A model generated the notes under the pieces. The model did no database searches. It saw only the letters and a program-made list of their open reading frames with translations, and was not told where the DNA came from. A stretch of 34,405 bases of DNA from an uncultured Nitrososphaera sp. GTDB lineage: Archaea > Thermoproteota > Nitrososphaeria > Nitrososphaerales > Nitrososphaeraceae. Shown here piece after piece: positions 18,534 through 26,088 of the stretch. Position 1 is the stretch's first letter, and each line of letters begins with the position of its first letter. The position numbers and the translations under genes are program-made. Location: positions 1 to 34,405 of the forward strand of contig NZ_CAMLDP010000010.1 in NCBI RefSeq assembly GCF_946478925.1, in the 5' to 3' direction.

Positions 18534-19528
18534 ACAAAGTACTTGACCCGCTCTTTTTTGAATTCGCGGGAGCTAAAGAGGATCTTGTAGTCGCTCACTC
18601 CAATCTGCCCCGACATCTCGACTGCCATTTTTTCTGCAGCTTCAAGCGACCTTGCGTGCACCATCGAAAACACGTTGTACTTCCAATCGGGGTACACGGG
18701 CCTCCGGTAGCAGTGGCTCACCTGCGGAAACGCCGCTAGCTTGAACCCTACGTCGTCCACCCTGTCCTCCGGCACGTTCCACACTACCATCCCGTTTGCG
18801 ACAAAGCCTGCGTCGCGGTGGCGCAGTATCGCGGCAAACCTGCGCATCAGGCCGATCTTTTCGTATTCTCTTGCCTTTGCAAACAATTCTGCGGTCGTGA
18901 TTCCGAGGTTCTGCGCCATTTCCTTGAAAGGCTCTCTTGTCACCGGCAGGTCCTTCTGTAACTCGCGGACAAACTCTTTGTCCCGCTCGGTTATCTCTAG
19001 CCTGTCTGGGTTCAACTCCTTGACCTCTTCTGTGGGCTTGGGTTTTTCTGCGTCCTCGTTTACCATGTCCAGTTTCACGCCTATCTTGTACATCTTTAAC
19101 GTCGGAAGTAACCGGTATTTCACGACGCCGTCAAGCGCAGACATCCTGTCCAGCTCGTCTTTCATGTCCGAGTCGGGCGGGACTGCAAGCGTGAACCACA
19201 TGTTGTACTCGTGGTTGCGCTCGTAATTGTGGCTGACTCCTGGGTGCTCGTTTATTTTTTCAGCCACCGCGTCAAGTTTCTCTGGCGCGACTGCAAACGC
19301 GATCAGCGCGCTCTTGTACCCTAGGCGCCTCGTGTCGAAAATGGCGTTTATCTGCCGTATGAGGCCGGCGCCCTTTAGCCCGCTTATCCTGCGCATGACT
19401 TCGTCCTCGGAGATGCCATAGTTCTTGGCAATCTCTAGATATGGCCTGTCTGCGAGCGGGAAAACCCACTGGATGTCGTTCAGCAACTTTTTGTCCATTT
19501 CGTCGAGCTGCTGGTGGTTTGCTTGCAT
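18530..19528 (-). CDS. Siroheme decarboxylase, fused AhbA-AhbB type (Lrp/AsnC-like)
   Basis: This 332-residue protein contains two tandem Lrp/AsnC-like modules that match the two subunits of siroheme decarboxylase. Module 1 (residues 10-150) carries AIFDTRRLGYKS and the GVSHNYERNHEYNMWFTL block. Module 2 (180-332) carries RRFAAILRHRDAGFVANGM and QVSHCYRRPVYPDWKYN. These are signatures of AhbA/AhbB and the related NirD/L proteins, rather than of amino-acid regulators. The enzyme removes two carboxyl groups from siroheme to give 12,18-didecarboxysiroheme in the alternative heme pathway. Separate subunits are the norm; fusion is less common. Convergent with the HemQ-like operon, suggesting a heme-synthesis locus. 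Confidence 0.88.
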   Translation of the reverse strand: MQANHQQLDEMDKKLLNDIQWVFPLADRPYLEIAKNYGISEDEVMRRISGLKGAGLIRQINAIFDTRRLGYKSALIAFAVAPEKLDAVAEKINEHPGVSHNYERNHEYNMWFTLAVPPDSDMKDELDRMSALDGVVKYRLLPTLKMYKIGVKLDMVNEDAEKPKPTEEVKELNPDRLEITERDKEFVRELQKDLPVTREPFKEMAQNLGITTAELFAKAREYEKIGLMRRFAAILRHRDAGFVANGMVVWNVPEDRVDDVGFKLAAFPQVSHCYRRPVYPDWKYNVFSMVHARSLEAAEKMAVEMSGQIGVSDYKILFSSREFKKERVKYFV

Positions 19529-19632
19529 GATAAAACGGCCGGGAATAGCCGTTTATCCATTAAAAACCTACCTGTATGTGTGTGTGGCGCATAGTCTAAA
19601 TACCAATTGCGCGTCTTTTTGGGTGTCCAAAT

Positions 19633-19812
19633 ATGGGCGTCATAACGATGCAGCTTGTGTGCGACACCTGCAAGAAGGTTATTTTGGAAAAGGAAGGCGA
19701 GGAGCACTTGATGAATGAGCGCTTTCCTATAACTGGCGAGGAGGCAAAAAAGCTCGACACGGAGCACCGCGGCCACGAATGCCACATTGAAGCAGTCGAA
19801 AAGCCTCAGTAG
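19633..19812 (+). CDS. 59-residue putative zinc-binding protein
   Basis: This small ORF just misses usual length cut-offs. It has a CxxC knuckle (C10, C13 in LVCDTCKKV) and a C-terminal H46-x2-H49-x-C51 cluster... read as EHRGHECHIEAV, sufficient for one metal site. The centre is acidic and helical (EKEGEEHLMNERFPITGEEAKKL). A TCTAAATA element near 19593-19600 precedes the ATG by about 37 bp. No named family was recognised. It stands alone between the siroheme decarboxylase and the winged-helix gene. Residue numbers for the His cluster are approximate. Confidence 0.6.
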   Translation: MGVITMQLVCDTCKKVILEKEGEEHLMNERFPITGEEAKKLDTEHRGHECHIEAVEKPQ

Positions 19813-19858
19813 TAGTGGATATAACGCCATGCGCATTGTTTTGCAAAACTGAACTAGA

Positions 19859-20140
19859 TTAGAGGTTCAAGCCAAACGAGTTTGCCATTTCTGCAAACTG
19901 GTTGTACCTGTGAAGGTACTCCTTGCCCTGTGGGGTGATTACGTATATCCTCTGCCCTTCCAGCAGCTGCTCCTGTATGAGGCCGGCCTGTACTAGCCTG
20001 CCTGCGACAGCAGCCAGCCTCCCGTAAGAGAGGTTGGCCTTTCTCAGAAGCGACGTGAGGTTGACCCCGCCAAGGCCGTGTTCTTCGGTAATCTGGAGCA
20101 CATCACCCAGTATCTTGACACTGTTGCGGTAAGGCGCCAT
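19859..20140 (-). CDS. Winged-helix DNA-binding protein
   Basis: The 93-residue product is a single winged-helix domain of the small archaeal type. An N-terminal helix (SVKILGDVLQITEEHG), then NLTSLLRKANLSYGRLAAVAGRLVQAGLI as the helix-turn-helix, and a wing with QRIYVITPQGKEYLHRY are visible. It should act as a dimeric cytoplasmic regulator. CCTTATTATGG centred near 20169 lies about 29 bp upstream of the ATG, so the transcript is leaderless. It is divergent from the gene at 20249, a possible target. Confidence 0.8.
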   Translation of the reverse strand: MAPYRNSVKILGDVLQITEEHGLGGVNLTSLLRKANLSYGRLAAVAGRLVQAGLIQEQLLEGQRIYVITPQGKEYLHRYNQFAEMANSFGLNL

Positions 20141-20214
20141 TGAGGGATGAGGTATGAAACACCATAATAAGGATTACGTAAAAGGCTTCTGTACGCACCG
20201 CACTAAAACCTTGG

Positions 20215-20222
20215 CTTTTATA
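20215..20222 (+). promoter_or_regulatory. TATA box of the 20249-21330 gene pair
   Basis: TTTTATAG is centred about 30 bp before the TTG at 20249. The nearby ATG at 20244 runs into TGA after one codon, so TTG is the only sensible start. Confidence 0.5.
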
Positions 20223-20248
20223 GCGGCCGGTGCAAAAGCAACCATGTC

Positions 20249-20773
20249 TTGAGTAGCAGCAACGACGGCAAGCCGATAACGTGGTTCCGGGACTTTATGG
20301 GAGTCGGATACCGCTACCATGACGTCTACATGAACGTCTTTCCGCTTTTCCAAGACAAGATGCCTGCTTTCAAGCTGTGGAACAAGACCGTCGACTGGTG
20401 GCCCGACGACCAGATAAAGCTGCGCTTTGTCGAAGACGGCGACCATTACTGGTTCATCCTGTACGGAGGCTCTGACTACAAAAAGGACAACACCGGCTTT
20501 GTGAAAAAGGTCCAGATGTCGGAGAACTACCAGCGCTTCAAGGTGGGCTATGAAAAAAAGGCGATGCTGCGCTTTGGCATATACAAGGAAAACACGAACC
20601 CAAAGAAAAAAGAGCGCGACGGCAGCATGAAAAAGTTCGAGCTAGAGATACTGAAAAAGGCCAAGTCGGTGTACGACATTATGTTTCTGCAGTTATCCGA
20701 GCTTGCCAGGGATTCGGTCGAGTGGCAATGCATAATGCAACAAGAACAGGAAGAAGAAAAAAACAGCCAGTGA
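20249..20773 (+). CDS. Conserved-looking protein of unknown function
   Basis: This 174-residue soluble protein is rich in aromatic residues and charges (YRYHDVYMNVFPLFQDK, WNKTVDWWPDDQIKLRF, HYWFILYGGSDYKKDN) and ends in a Gln/Glu-rich helix. No family was recognised. Codon usage and length are ordinary for the region. The start is TTG at 20249, the last codons overlap the next gene in a GTGA junction, and the two are likely to be co-expressed. The cytoplasm is the expected location, since no signal or membrane segment is seen. Confidence 0.7.
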   Translation: MSSSNDGKPITWFRDFMGVGYRYHDVYMNVFPLFQDKMPAFKLWNKTVDWWPDDQIKLRFVEDGDHYWFILYGGSDYKKDNTGFVKKVQMSENYQRFKVGYEKKAMLRFGIYKENTNPKKKERDGSMKKFELEILKKAKSVYDIMFLQLSELARDSVEWQCIMQQEQEEEKNSQ

Positions 20774-21330
20774 AATTCGCCTGCGTGGAGGGCTGCTCTG
20801 ACTGCTGCATCTACCGTGAGTACTATCCTTCTCCTGACTTTGGCAAAATTGGGGTGCTTCTTTTACCTGAAGAAAAGGACAAGATTGAAAAACTTGCAAG
20901 GGAAAAAGGCATTGAGGTCAGGATATTGCCCCGGCTTGCGGTGGGAGACAAGGCCGGCCCCGAAAAGGTAATCGCGTACCAGATGATGGGCAAGCAAAAA
21001 GACGGCGATTTATGCCCGTTTCTCGACCTTGAAAAGCGCTCCCTGCACGGCGGCTTTGCCTGCGGGATATACAAGCAGCGCCCACTTGCCTGCAGCGCGT
21101 ACCCCGTGGTGGACGCAGACAGCAGGGTTGCGACCCTCGACTCTCACTGTCAGTTCTGCAAGCACCACGACTCCACAAAGGCAGACCTTGAAGGCTTGCA
21201 GAATGAGCTAGAGTCGCTGTCAAAGATCAAGTCTGTGGTAAAGGCAAAAGACGATATGCACGTGTGGCGCTATGCGACTGCGACAGGCGAACAGGCCACG
21301 CTTGACGAAGGCTGGGTCCTAGAGTCCTGA
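20770..21330 (+). CDS. YkgJ/Fli-type cysteine-cluster protein (CxxxCxxCC)
   Basis: The 186-residue protein has the N-terminal C-x3-C-x2-C-C cluster (C5, C9, C12, C13 in CVEGCSDCC) that defines the YkgJ family of putative zinc- or iron-chelating proteins. Further conserved features are CPFLDLE and the CGIYKQRPLACSAYP block, with three more Cys. A metal or Fe-S site is expected; the activity is not known for most members. The start at GTG 20770 makes a 4-bp overlap (GTGA) with the upstream gene and puts the cluster at the N-terminus as usual; longer frames begin at 20722 or 20728. Its 3' end overlaps the convergent DUF504 gene by 12 bp. Confidence 0.85.
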   Translation: MKFACVEGCSDCCIYREYYPSPDFGKIGVLLLPEEKDKIEKLAREKGIEVRILPRLAVGDKAGPEKVIAYQMMGKQKDGDLCPFLDLEKRSLHGGFACGIYKQRPLACSAYPVVDADSRVATLDSHCQFCKHHDSTKADLEGLQNELESLSKIKSVVKAKDDMHVWRYATATGEQATLDEGWVLES

Positions 21331-21540
21331 CCTTTTTGTGTACAATATCTCATCGCCGCGTCGAACCTTTGCTATCCTGCTTGGTGGTATCACTGAAAAA
21401 TTCTCTGACAGCGAGACAAACTCTTGCAGCGGAACCTCGACGATGCTGTCAAAGTCGCGGTAGCTGACAAAATAGAGTGAGGGGTCGTCGGCGTAGAGCG
21501 CCCTGCTGAATATCTCTTCGAGCCTGCCCTTTCTCGTCAT
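21319..21540 (-). CDS. MJ1316/DUF504 RNA-cyclic-group-end domain protein
   Basis: The 73-residue protein matches the small MJ1316 (DUF504) domain: LEEIFSRALYADDPSLYFVSYRDFD, EVPLQEFV and the IPPSRIAKVRRGDEILY block. The domain has been proposed to recognise RNA ends such as 2',3'-cyclic phosphates; experimental proof is limited. The ATG overlaps the TGA of leuD (ATGA), so it is translated with the leucine genes, although no functional link is known. Confidence 0.8.
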   Translation of the reverse strand: MTRKGRLEEIFSRALYADDPSLYFVSYRDFDSIVEVPLQEFVSLSENFSVIPPSRIAKVRRGDEILYTKRSGL

Positions 21541-22034
21541 GACGGCCTGTACTTCATAAGCCCGCCGGCCTCGACTATCTTGGCGATGAGTTCCGGAAAC
21601 GGCTTCATGGAGTACTGCTCGTTCTTTGTGAGGTTTGTTATCCTGTTGCTTGCAAGGTCGATTTCTAGCTCGTCCTTGTCAGAGATTTTCTTTACAGTCG
21701 CCGCGTCTATCTCTATTGGGAGAAGATACCCTCCGTCCACCGCGTTTCTGTAGAATATCCTCGCAAACGTCGGCGCAAGTATCGCCTTGATTCCCGTCTG
21801 CGAAAGCGCAATGGGCGCGTGCTCCCTGCTGGAACCGCAGCCAAAGTTGCTTCCGGTGACGAGAAAGTCGCCCTGCTGGACTTTCTCTGGGAACTTGGGG
21901 TCAATTCCTTCCATCGCGTGCTTGGCCAGTTCCTTGTGGTCGTGGATCTTCAAGTACGGGCCGGGTATGATGACGTCGGTGTCGATGTTGTCCCTTTCAT
22001 ACTTGTGGACCTTGCCTCTCAATGTCTTGTCCAT
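21537..22034 (-). CDS. leuD: 3-isopropylmalate dehydratase small subunit
   Basis: This 165-residue swivelling-domain subunit works with the large subunit to isomerise 2- to 3-isopropylmalate in leucine biosynthesis. Family features are NIDTDVIIPGPYLK near the start and the active-site loop GSNFGCGSSREHAP (61-74). It belongs to the short archaeal-type LeuD/HacB group, so homoaconitase activity cannot be excluded. The gene begins 1 bp after the stop of leuC, so the subunits are made together. Confidence 0.92.
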   Translation of the reverse strand: MDKTLRGKVHKYERDNIDTDVIIPGPYLKIHDHKELAKHAMEGIDPKFPEKVQQGDFLVTGSNFGCGSSREHAPIALSQTGIKAILAPTFARIFYRNAVDGGYLLPIEIDAATVKKISDKDELEIDLASNRITNLTKNEQYSMKPFPELIAKIVEAGGLMKYRPS

Positions 22035-22035
22035 T

Positions 22036-23310
22036 TTAGTTTCTCACATCCCTCGGGTCTGTTATCTTGCCCGTTATTGCCGAAGCCGCCACTACCACCG
22101 GGGAAGCCAGGTACGTCTGCGACTCGACGTGGCCCATCCTGCCGGGGAAATTGCGGTTCGTGGTGCTGATGCATATCTCGCCTTTTCCGAGCACTCCCAT
22201 GTGGGCGCCGCAACACGCGCCACACGTCGGCGGGCCGACGATTGCGCCGGCTTCCATGAATATCTCTACCAAACCTTCCTTCATGGCCTTCATGTAGATG
22301 GACTGCGCGGCCGGAAGCACCTCGGTGCGGATCTTGACCTTTCTGCCCTTCAGTATCTTTGCCGCCGCCCTCAGGTCGTCAAGCTTGGCCCCCGTGCACG
22401 AGCCGATGTAAGCCTTGTCAAGTTCCGTTCCCTGCAGTTCCCTTGCGACAGAGATGTTGCCGGGAGAAAACGGCTTGGCAATCGTTGGCTCCATCTTTTC
22501 AACCTCTATTGTGAACGTCTCGGCATAGTGCGCTCCCTCGTCGCCGTGCACCGGCGAGTACTGGGCGTCCGTACGCTCTCTCAGGTACGCGTACGTGGTC
22601 TCGTCTGGCTCGATTATGCCATTCTTGGCACCTGCCTCTGTCGTCATGTTTGTGAGCGTCAGGCGCTCCTCCATCGACAGCTTTTTCACGACGTTGCCTG
22701 AAAATTGCATCGTCTCATAGTTGGCGCCGTCAGTTCCAATCTCGCCTATCACCTTCAGTATGATGTCCTTTGCCATGATGTGGTCCGGCTTGTTGCCCTC
22801 GACCTTGAACATCAGAGTCTCGGGGATCTTGAACCATATCTCGCCGTTCATGAGCACGTACGCCACGTCGGTGTGGCCGAGGCCGGCTGCAAAGGCGCCC
22901 ATCGCGCCGGTGGTGTTGGTGTGCGAGTCGCCCCCCACGTACACCTCGCCCGGCAGGACCATCGCCTCCTCGTGCGAGAGCGTGTGGCAAATGCCGTACT
23001 GGCCAAGGCCGTACTTGAAGTGCTTCTTTATGCCGTATCTTTTCGTAAAGTTGGAGAGCGTGATGATGTTCTCTGCAGAGACGCGGTCGGCAGCAGGAAC
23101 GAAATGGTCCTCAGTCACCCACACCCTGTCGGCGTTCCATATCTTTTCCAGTTTCAGTCCCTTCTTTTCCCACTCGGAAAAAACCTTGATGACACCGGGG
23201 CCAGAAACGTCGTGCATCATGACCTTGTCCACCTTTGCAAACACCACGTCGCCGGGCGAGACGCTATTTCTGCCTGCGGCGCGGGCAAGTATCTTTTCGG
23301 TAATCGTCAT
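22036..23310 (-). CDS. leuC: 3-isopropylmalate dehydratase large subunit
   Basis: The 424-residue subunit carries the [4Fe-4S] cluster. Ligand motifs are YIGSCTGAKLDDLR (one Cys) and PPTCGACCGAHMG (two cluster Cys). Substrate-site blocks MMHDVSGPG, GGDSHTNTTGAMGAFAAG and STTNRNFPGRMG are present. The open frame continues upstream to 23622, but the extra 104 residues have no family similarity and overlap cofE, so the ATG at 23310 (MTITEKILARAAG) is chosen. The archaeal-type size is close to that of homoaconitase, so the exact substrate is inferred. Confidence 0.93.
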   Translation of the reverse strand: MTITEKILARAAGRNSVSPGDVVFAKVDKVMMHDVSGPGVIKVFSEWEKKGLKLEKIWNADRVWVTEDHFVPAADRVSAENIITLSNFTKRYGIKKHFKYGLGQYGICHTLSHEEAMVLPGEVYVGGDSHTNTTGAMGAFAAGLGHTDVAYVLMNGEIWFKIPETLMFKVEGNKPDHIMAKDIILKVIGEIGTDGANYETMQFSGNVVKKLSMEERLTLTNMTTEAGAKNGIIEPDETTYAYLRERTDAQYSPVHGDEGAHYAETFTIEVEKMEPTIAKPFSPGNISVARELQGTELDKAYIGSCTGAKLDDLRAAAKILKGRKVKIRTEVLPAAQSIYMKAMKEGLVEIFMEAGAIVGPPTCGACCGAHMGVLGKGEICISTTNRNFPGRMGHVESQTYLASPVVVAASAITGKITDPRDVRN

Positions 23311-23352
23311 TGCTGCCAAAACCGTATCACTTGAGGTGGATTTGGCGGATGG

Positions 23353-23363
23353 CGGATTAAAAC
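23353..23363. promoter_or_regulatory. Shared leuC/cofE divergent promoter element
   Basis: GGATTAAAACC (GGTTTTAATCC on the other strand) lies about 38 bp from the cofE GTG and 48 bp from the leuC ATG. A single TATA-like core could serve both directions. Confidence 0.35.
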
Positions 23364-23395
23364 CTTTGGAGAACGCGAAAGCAAGATTAAGCCGG

Positions 23396-24172
23396 GTGCG
23401 AATATCGTCACTGCGCTTGGAGATACTGGCAATTAAAGTCGCAAGGAAAAGCGGGAGGTTCAACCTGTACGAGAGCCTAAAAGAAGAAGGTTTTGCGTAC
23501 AAGGACGGCGACGTTATAGTAGTGTCAAGCAAGTTCGTCTCGATGGCCGAGGGCTCGGTGGTGGACATGAGGCGGATAAAGGCAGGCAAAAAGGCGCGAG
23601 CGCTTGCAAAGAAATGCCACATGGAGCCGAGGCTTGCAGAGCTGGTCCTGAGAGAGTCCGACTATGTGGTCAAAGGCGTGCCTGGGTTCCTTTTGGCGAT
23701 ACGGGACGGCATGATAGCGCCAAACGCCGGGATAGACAAGTCAAACGTGCCAAAGGGCTTTGCGATACTGTACCCACGCGATCCGTTTGCCTCAGCCGAG
23801 GACCTGAGAGACGCGTTTCTGGCAGACCTCGGCGTCAACGTGGGAGTGGTGATAGCAGACAGCCGGCTCATGCCTACGCGCATAGGCACCACCGGAGTGG
23901 CAATAGCGTGCGCCGGATTTGAGCCGGTCGAGGACCTGCGAGGCAAAAAGGACCTCTTTGGCAACGTGCTGAGAGTGACGTTCCGGGCAGTAGCTGACGG
24001 CCTTGCCACGATGGGGGTCGCGGCGATGGGCGAAAGCGACGAGTCGACTCCTGCCGCGGTGGTCAGGGGCGCAAAGGTGCAGTGGACGAGCAAAAAAAAG
24101 CTGCTGTCTTGGCGCGACATGGCGGTGCCGCCAGAGCAGGACATTTACCTTCGCGGCCTGAAAAGCGAATGA
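23396..24172 (+). CDS. cofE: Coenzyme F420-0:L-glutamate ligase CofE
   Basis: CofE adds gamma-linked glutamates to F420-0, using GTP. The 258-residue sequence shows the family blocks KEEGFAYKDGDVIVVSSKFVS, PNAGIDKSNVPKG, DSRLMPTRIGTTGVAIACAG and DLRGKKDLFGNVLRVT, with the catalytic metal-binding residues expected in those segments. The frame is open far upstream through the leuC antisense region, so the start is set by similarity and by the divergent promoter: GTG at 23396, with TTG at 23417 or so as alternative. This implies the organism makes the deazaflavin cofactor F420. Confidence 0.92.
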   Translation: MRISSLRLEILAIKVARKSGRFNLYESLKEEGFAYKDGDVIVVSSKFVSMAEGSVVDMRRIKAGKKARALAKKCHMEPRLAELVLRESDYVVKGVPGFLLAIRDGMIAPNAGIDKSNVPKGFAILYPRDPFASAEDLRDAFLADLGVNVGVVIADSRLMPTRIGTTGVAIACAGFEPVEDLRGKKDLFGNVLRVTFRAVADGLATMGVAAMGESDESTPAAVVRGAKVQWTSKKKLLSWRDMAVPPEQDIYLRGLKSE

Positions 24173-24193
24173 TGAGATTGCGCTTGCACACAG

Positions 24194-24203
24194 TTTTAAT
24201 ATT
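24194..24203 (+). promoter_or_regulatory. TATA box of the 24233 gene
   Basis: TTTTAATATT is centred about 35 bp before ATG 24233, giving a leader of roughly 9 nt. Confidence 0.5.
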
Positions 24204-24232
24204 GCCTTCTGGATTGCTGTTTATCCACGGTA

Positions 24233-24778
24233 ATGTCTGAATTCCTTACCGCATACCCAAAGACCAGCATTGCAAAGGGGATAAAGAACCTCATCAAGCA
24301 GGAGGAGATAGAGCTTGACCACCTCAGCCTCATGGTAAGGATAAAGAAGGATGAAATCGTCAGCGCTCTCCTTTCGGAAGGTTTCAAGCTTGTAAAGCTG
24401 GAGAACAAAAAACCGAACCAGCTTGGCTGCGGCCTTGCGAAAAAGCTGTCCAAGCCGTGGGAGATGCACGTGCGCCTCTTTACGGTCGAGCAGGGTTTGA
24501 TTGCGATACAGGCCGAAGTCGAAGTGTCGAGAAAGTACATCCAGCACATCCGCTCGGCAAGGTCGCCTGTCATCTATGAACTTGAACAGATACTGAAAAA
24601 GCACCAGATAGAGTACAAGATCTGGAACGAAAAGATCCGCGACTATATCACACGCGTTATCGACAACCACGAGATAAAGCTGGAGGCGCCAAGCATCCCG
24701 ATATCGTGGAAGCAGATGGTCGCTTATGCGGCGGCCCTTGGCATCGTTTATCTCTTGAAATTCACGAACGCTATCTAG
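24233..24778 (+). CDS. Tail-anchored protein of unknown function
   Basis: The 181-residue protein is soluble for about 155 residues and ends in a hydrophobic helix (WKQMVAYAAALGIVYLLKF), so it looks tail-anchored in the membrane with its bulk in the cytoplasm. The body is mixed alpha/beta with many Lys/Glu residues (KGIKNLIKQEEIELDHL, IYELEQILKKHQIEYKIW). No named family was recognised. ATG start and TATA box agree. No operon partner is apparent. Confidence 0.7.
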   Translation: MSEFLTAYPKTSIAKGIKNLIKQEEIELDHLSLMVRIKKDEIVSALLSEGFKLVKLENKKPNQLGCGLAKKLSKPWEMHVRLFTVEQGLIAIQAEVEVSRKYIQHIRSARSPVIYELEQILKKHQIEYKIWNEKIRDYITRVIDNHEIKLEAPSIPISWKQMVAYAAALGIVYLLKFTNAI

Positions 24779-24844
24779 CGCACATATACGCATATACGCA
24801 CACACGCAAAGACTTTATCTTGCGCGGGCACACATCTGCCGCTG

Positions 24845-25399
24845 TTGGCGAGCCTTCCGCCTGCTGCAGTTTTCCGCTACTATGGCGCCTCTGCGTGGGA
24901 GATAGAGACGCTGTACGACACGCTGTCAAGGTCGTACAGCGTGGAAGACTCTGAGGTCCCGGCGGACGACCCGCAGTTTGTCACGATGGTCGAGATAGGC
25001 TTTCCAGTCCCGTTCGGCGAGCCGTTTTTCCAGGAATTCACGATGGACAGCTGGTTCAAGGTAAAGGGCGTGCTCAAGGACATGAAGAAAAGGCGCGGGC
25101 GAAAAGGAGTAAAGACCTACATCCGGTTTGCCGGCTTTGAGGGCGGAAATACTCCTGTCGTATTCCCGCTCTTGTCAAAGGGGGATAGGCAGTATGAAAT
25201 GGGCGTGGAAAAGCTGGAATACCTTGTAGACATTGTTCCATTGCAGCTAAAGACTGTCCCAAAGGGCGCCGATGAAGTCTGGTTCTCGTACGAGGAGGCG
25301 ACCTTCAAGTGGAGCCCAAGCATCGCCATGGTGAACAGCGTCAACTATTTCTACAAGAACAGCGAGTGGGTCCTGCCTGCAAAAAAGTCCTCAGTCTAG
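24845..25399 (+). CDS. Protein of unknown function
   Basis: This 184-residue soluble protein was not recognised. Visible traits are an aromatic/acidic first half (FRYYGASAWEIETLYDTLS), a basic stretch MKKRRGRKGVKTYIRF around residue 80-95, and Trp/Tyr-rich beta segments towards the C-terminus (EVWFSYEEATFKWSP). The start is TTG at 24845, about 28 bp after an ACTTTATC element, suggesting a leaderless mRNA. The C-terminal codons overlap the convergent gene by 9 bp. Confidence 0.65.
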   Translation: MASLPPAAVFRYYGASAWEIETLYDTLSRSYSVEDSEVPADDPQFVTMVEIGFPVPFGEPFFQEFTMDSWFKVKGVLKDMKKRRGRKGVKTYIRFAGFEGGNTPVVFPLLSKGDRQYEMGVEKLEYLVDIVPLQLKTVPKGADEVWFSYEEATFKWSPSIAMVNSVNYFYKNSEWVLPAKKSSV

Positions 25400-25831
25400 C
25401 TGGTTGACGACGCCCGAGTCGTGCAGGCCCTTGCTCAGCTCCTTGTACTTTTTGTCGAGAAACTCTAGCGACTCTTCAAGTTTCTTTGACTTGCCGTACT
25501 TGAAGCGCACGAGCTCTCTGTGGCGCCAGAAATGCTTGCCCTCTCCGACAGACAGCGTGGTGAAATAGTCCGGACCCTTCAGGCTGTCCTGCAGCTTGAT
25601 GTTGTGCGGAAAAATGTACTCGATTGAAAACCACTCGTCGCCGTCAGGATAGTCGTTGCCGGTCATGACGTCAAAATAAAGGTGCAAAATGCTGTCGACT
25701 GTCAGGCCGTCGTCGCCAATCGCAGGATGCTTGACTGTCGACTTGCGGTAGTCCATCTTTAGCAGTTGGGGCTCAAAGTACGCCTTTATGATTGCCCGCC
25801 TAAAGAGCTCGTTTGCTTCCTTAAGGTTCAA
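25391..25831 (-). CDS. Protein of unknown function
   Basis: The 146-residue product is a soluble mixed alpha/beta protein with many charged residues. Segments include ELFRRAIIKAYFEPQLL near the start, DSILHLYFDVMTGNDYPDGD in the middle and a Lys-rich C-terminal helix (KKLEESLEFLDKKYKELSKG). No family was recognised. The start is TTG at 25831; ATTATAAAAT on the minus strand (25856-25864) is at leaderless distance. Confidence 0.65.
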   Translation of the reverse strand: MNLKEANELFRRAIIKAYFEPQLLKMDYRKSTVKHPAIGDDGLTVDSILHLYFDVMTGNDYPDGDEWFSIEYIFPHNIKLQDSLKGPDYFTTLSVGEGKHFWRHRELVRFKYGKSKKLEESLEFLDKKYKELSKGLHDSGVVNQLD

Positions 25832-25929
25832 AGATACTATAACGGTACATGACTATTTTATAATCTTTTTAATGCAATATACTATTTTTTACAAGCGAAT
25901 TTCTTGTTGCATAGGGCCGGTTTTCGAGC

Positions 25930-25969
25930 GTGCATAATTGCATAATTTGAGCACGGCCGTGCATAATTG
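25930..25969. repeat. Short direct repeats GTGCATAATTG
   Basis: Within the 257-bp gap before tRNA-Ser, GTGCATAATTG occurs at 25930-25940 and 25959-25969, with a third partial copy GCATAATTT at 25940-25948. Spacing between the full copies is 29 bp. No gene is seen in 25865-26050; the repeats may be a protein-binding site or simply local duplication. Confidence 0.5.
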
Positions 25970-26053
25970 GGAAAAGCGTGGGTATTACGATATGTTGTCA
26001 TGGGCTCTGTATCAATAGACATGCTCGTGCTAAAAAGAACTAACGGTTGATGA

Positions 26054-26062
26054 TTAATATAA
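26054..26062 (+). promoter_or_regulatory. TATA box of tRNA-Ser
   Basis: TTAATATAA is centred about 31 bp upstream of the tRNA 5' end at 26089. Confidence 0.5.
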
Positions 26063-26088
26063 TGTGGATTCCATTTGCATGACGACGG

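Noticed and set aside
22721..23395. Long upstream extension of the cofE reading frame
   Set aside because: It is antisense to leuC, which has clear family motifs; the extension has none.
23311..23622. N-terminal extension of the leuC reading frame to 23622
   Set aside because: The extra residues have no similarity to LeuC and overlap cofE on the other strand.
24779..24815. Tandem CATATACGC-like repeats as a CRISPR or regulatory array
   Set aside because: Only two imperfect short copies in A/C-rich low-complexity sequence.
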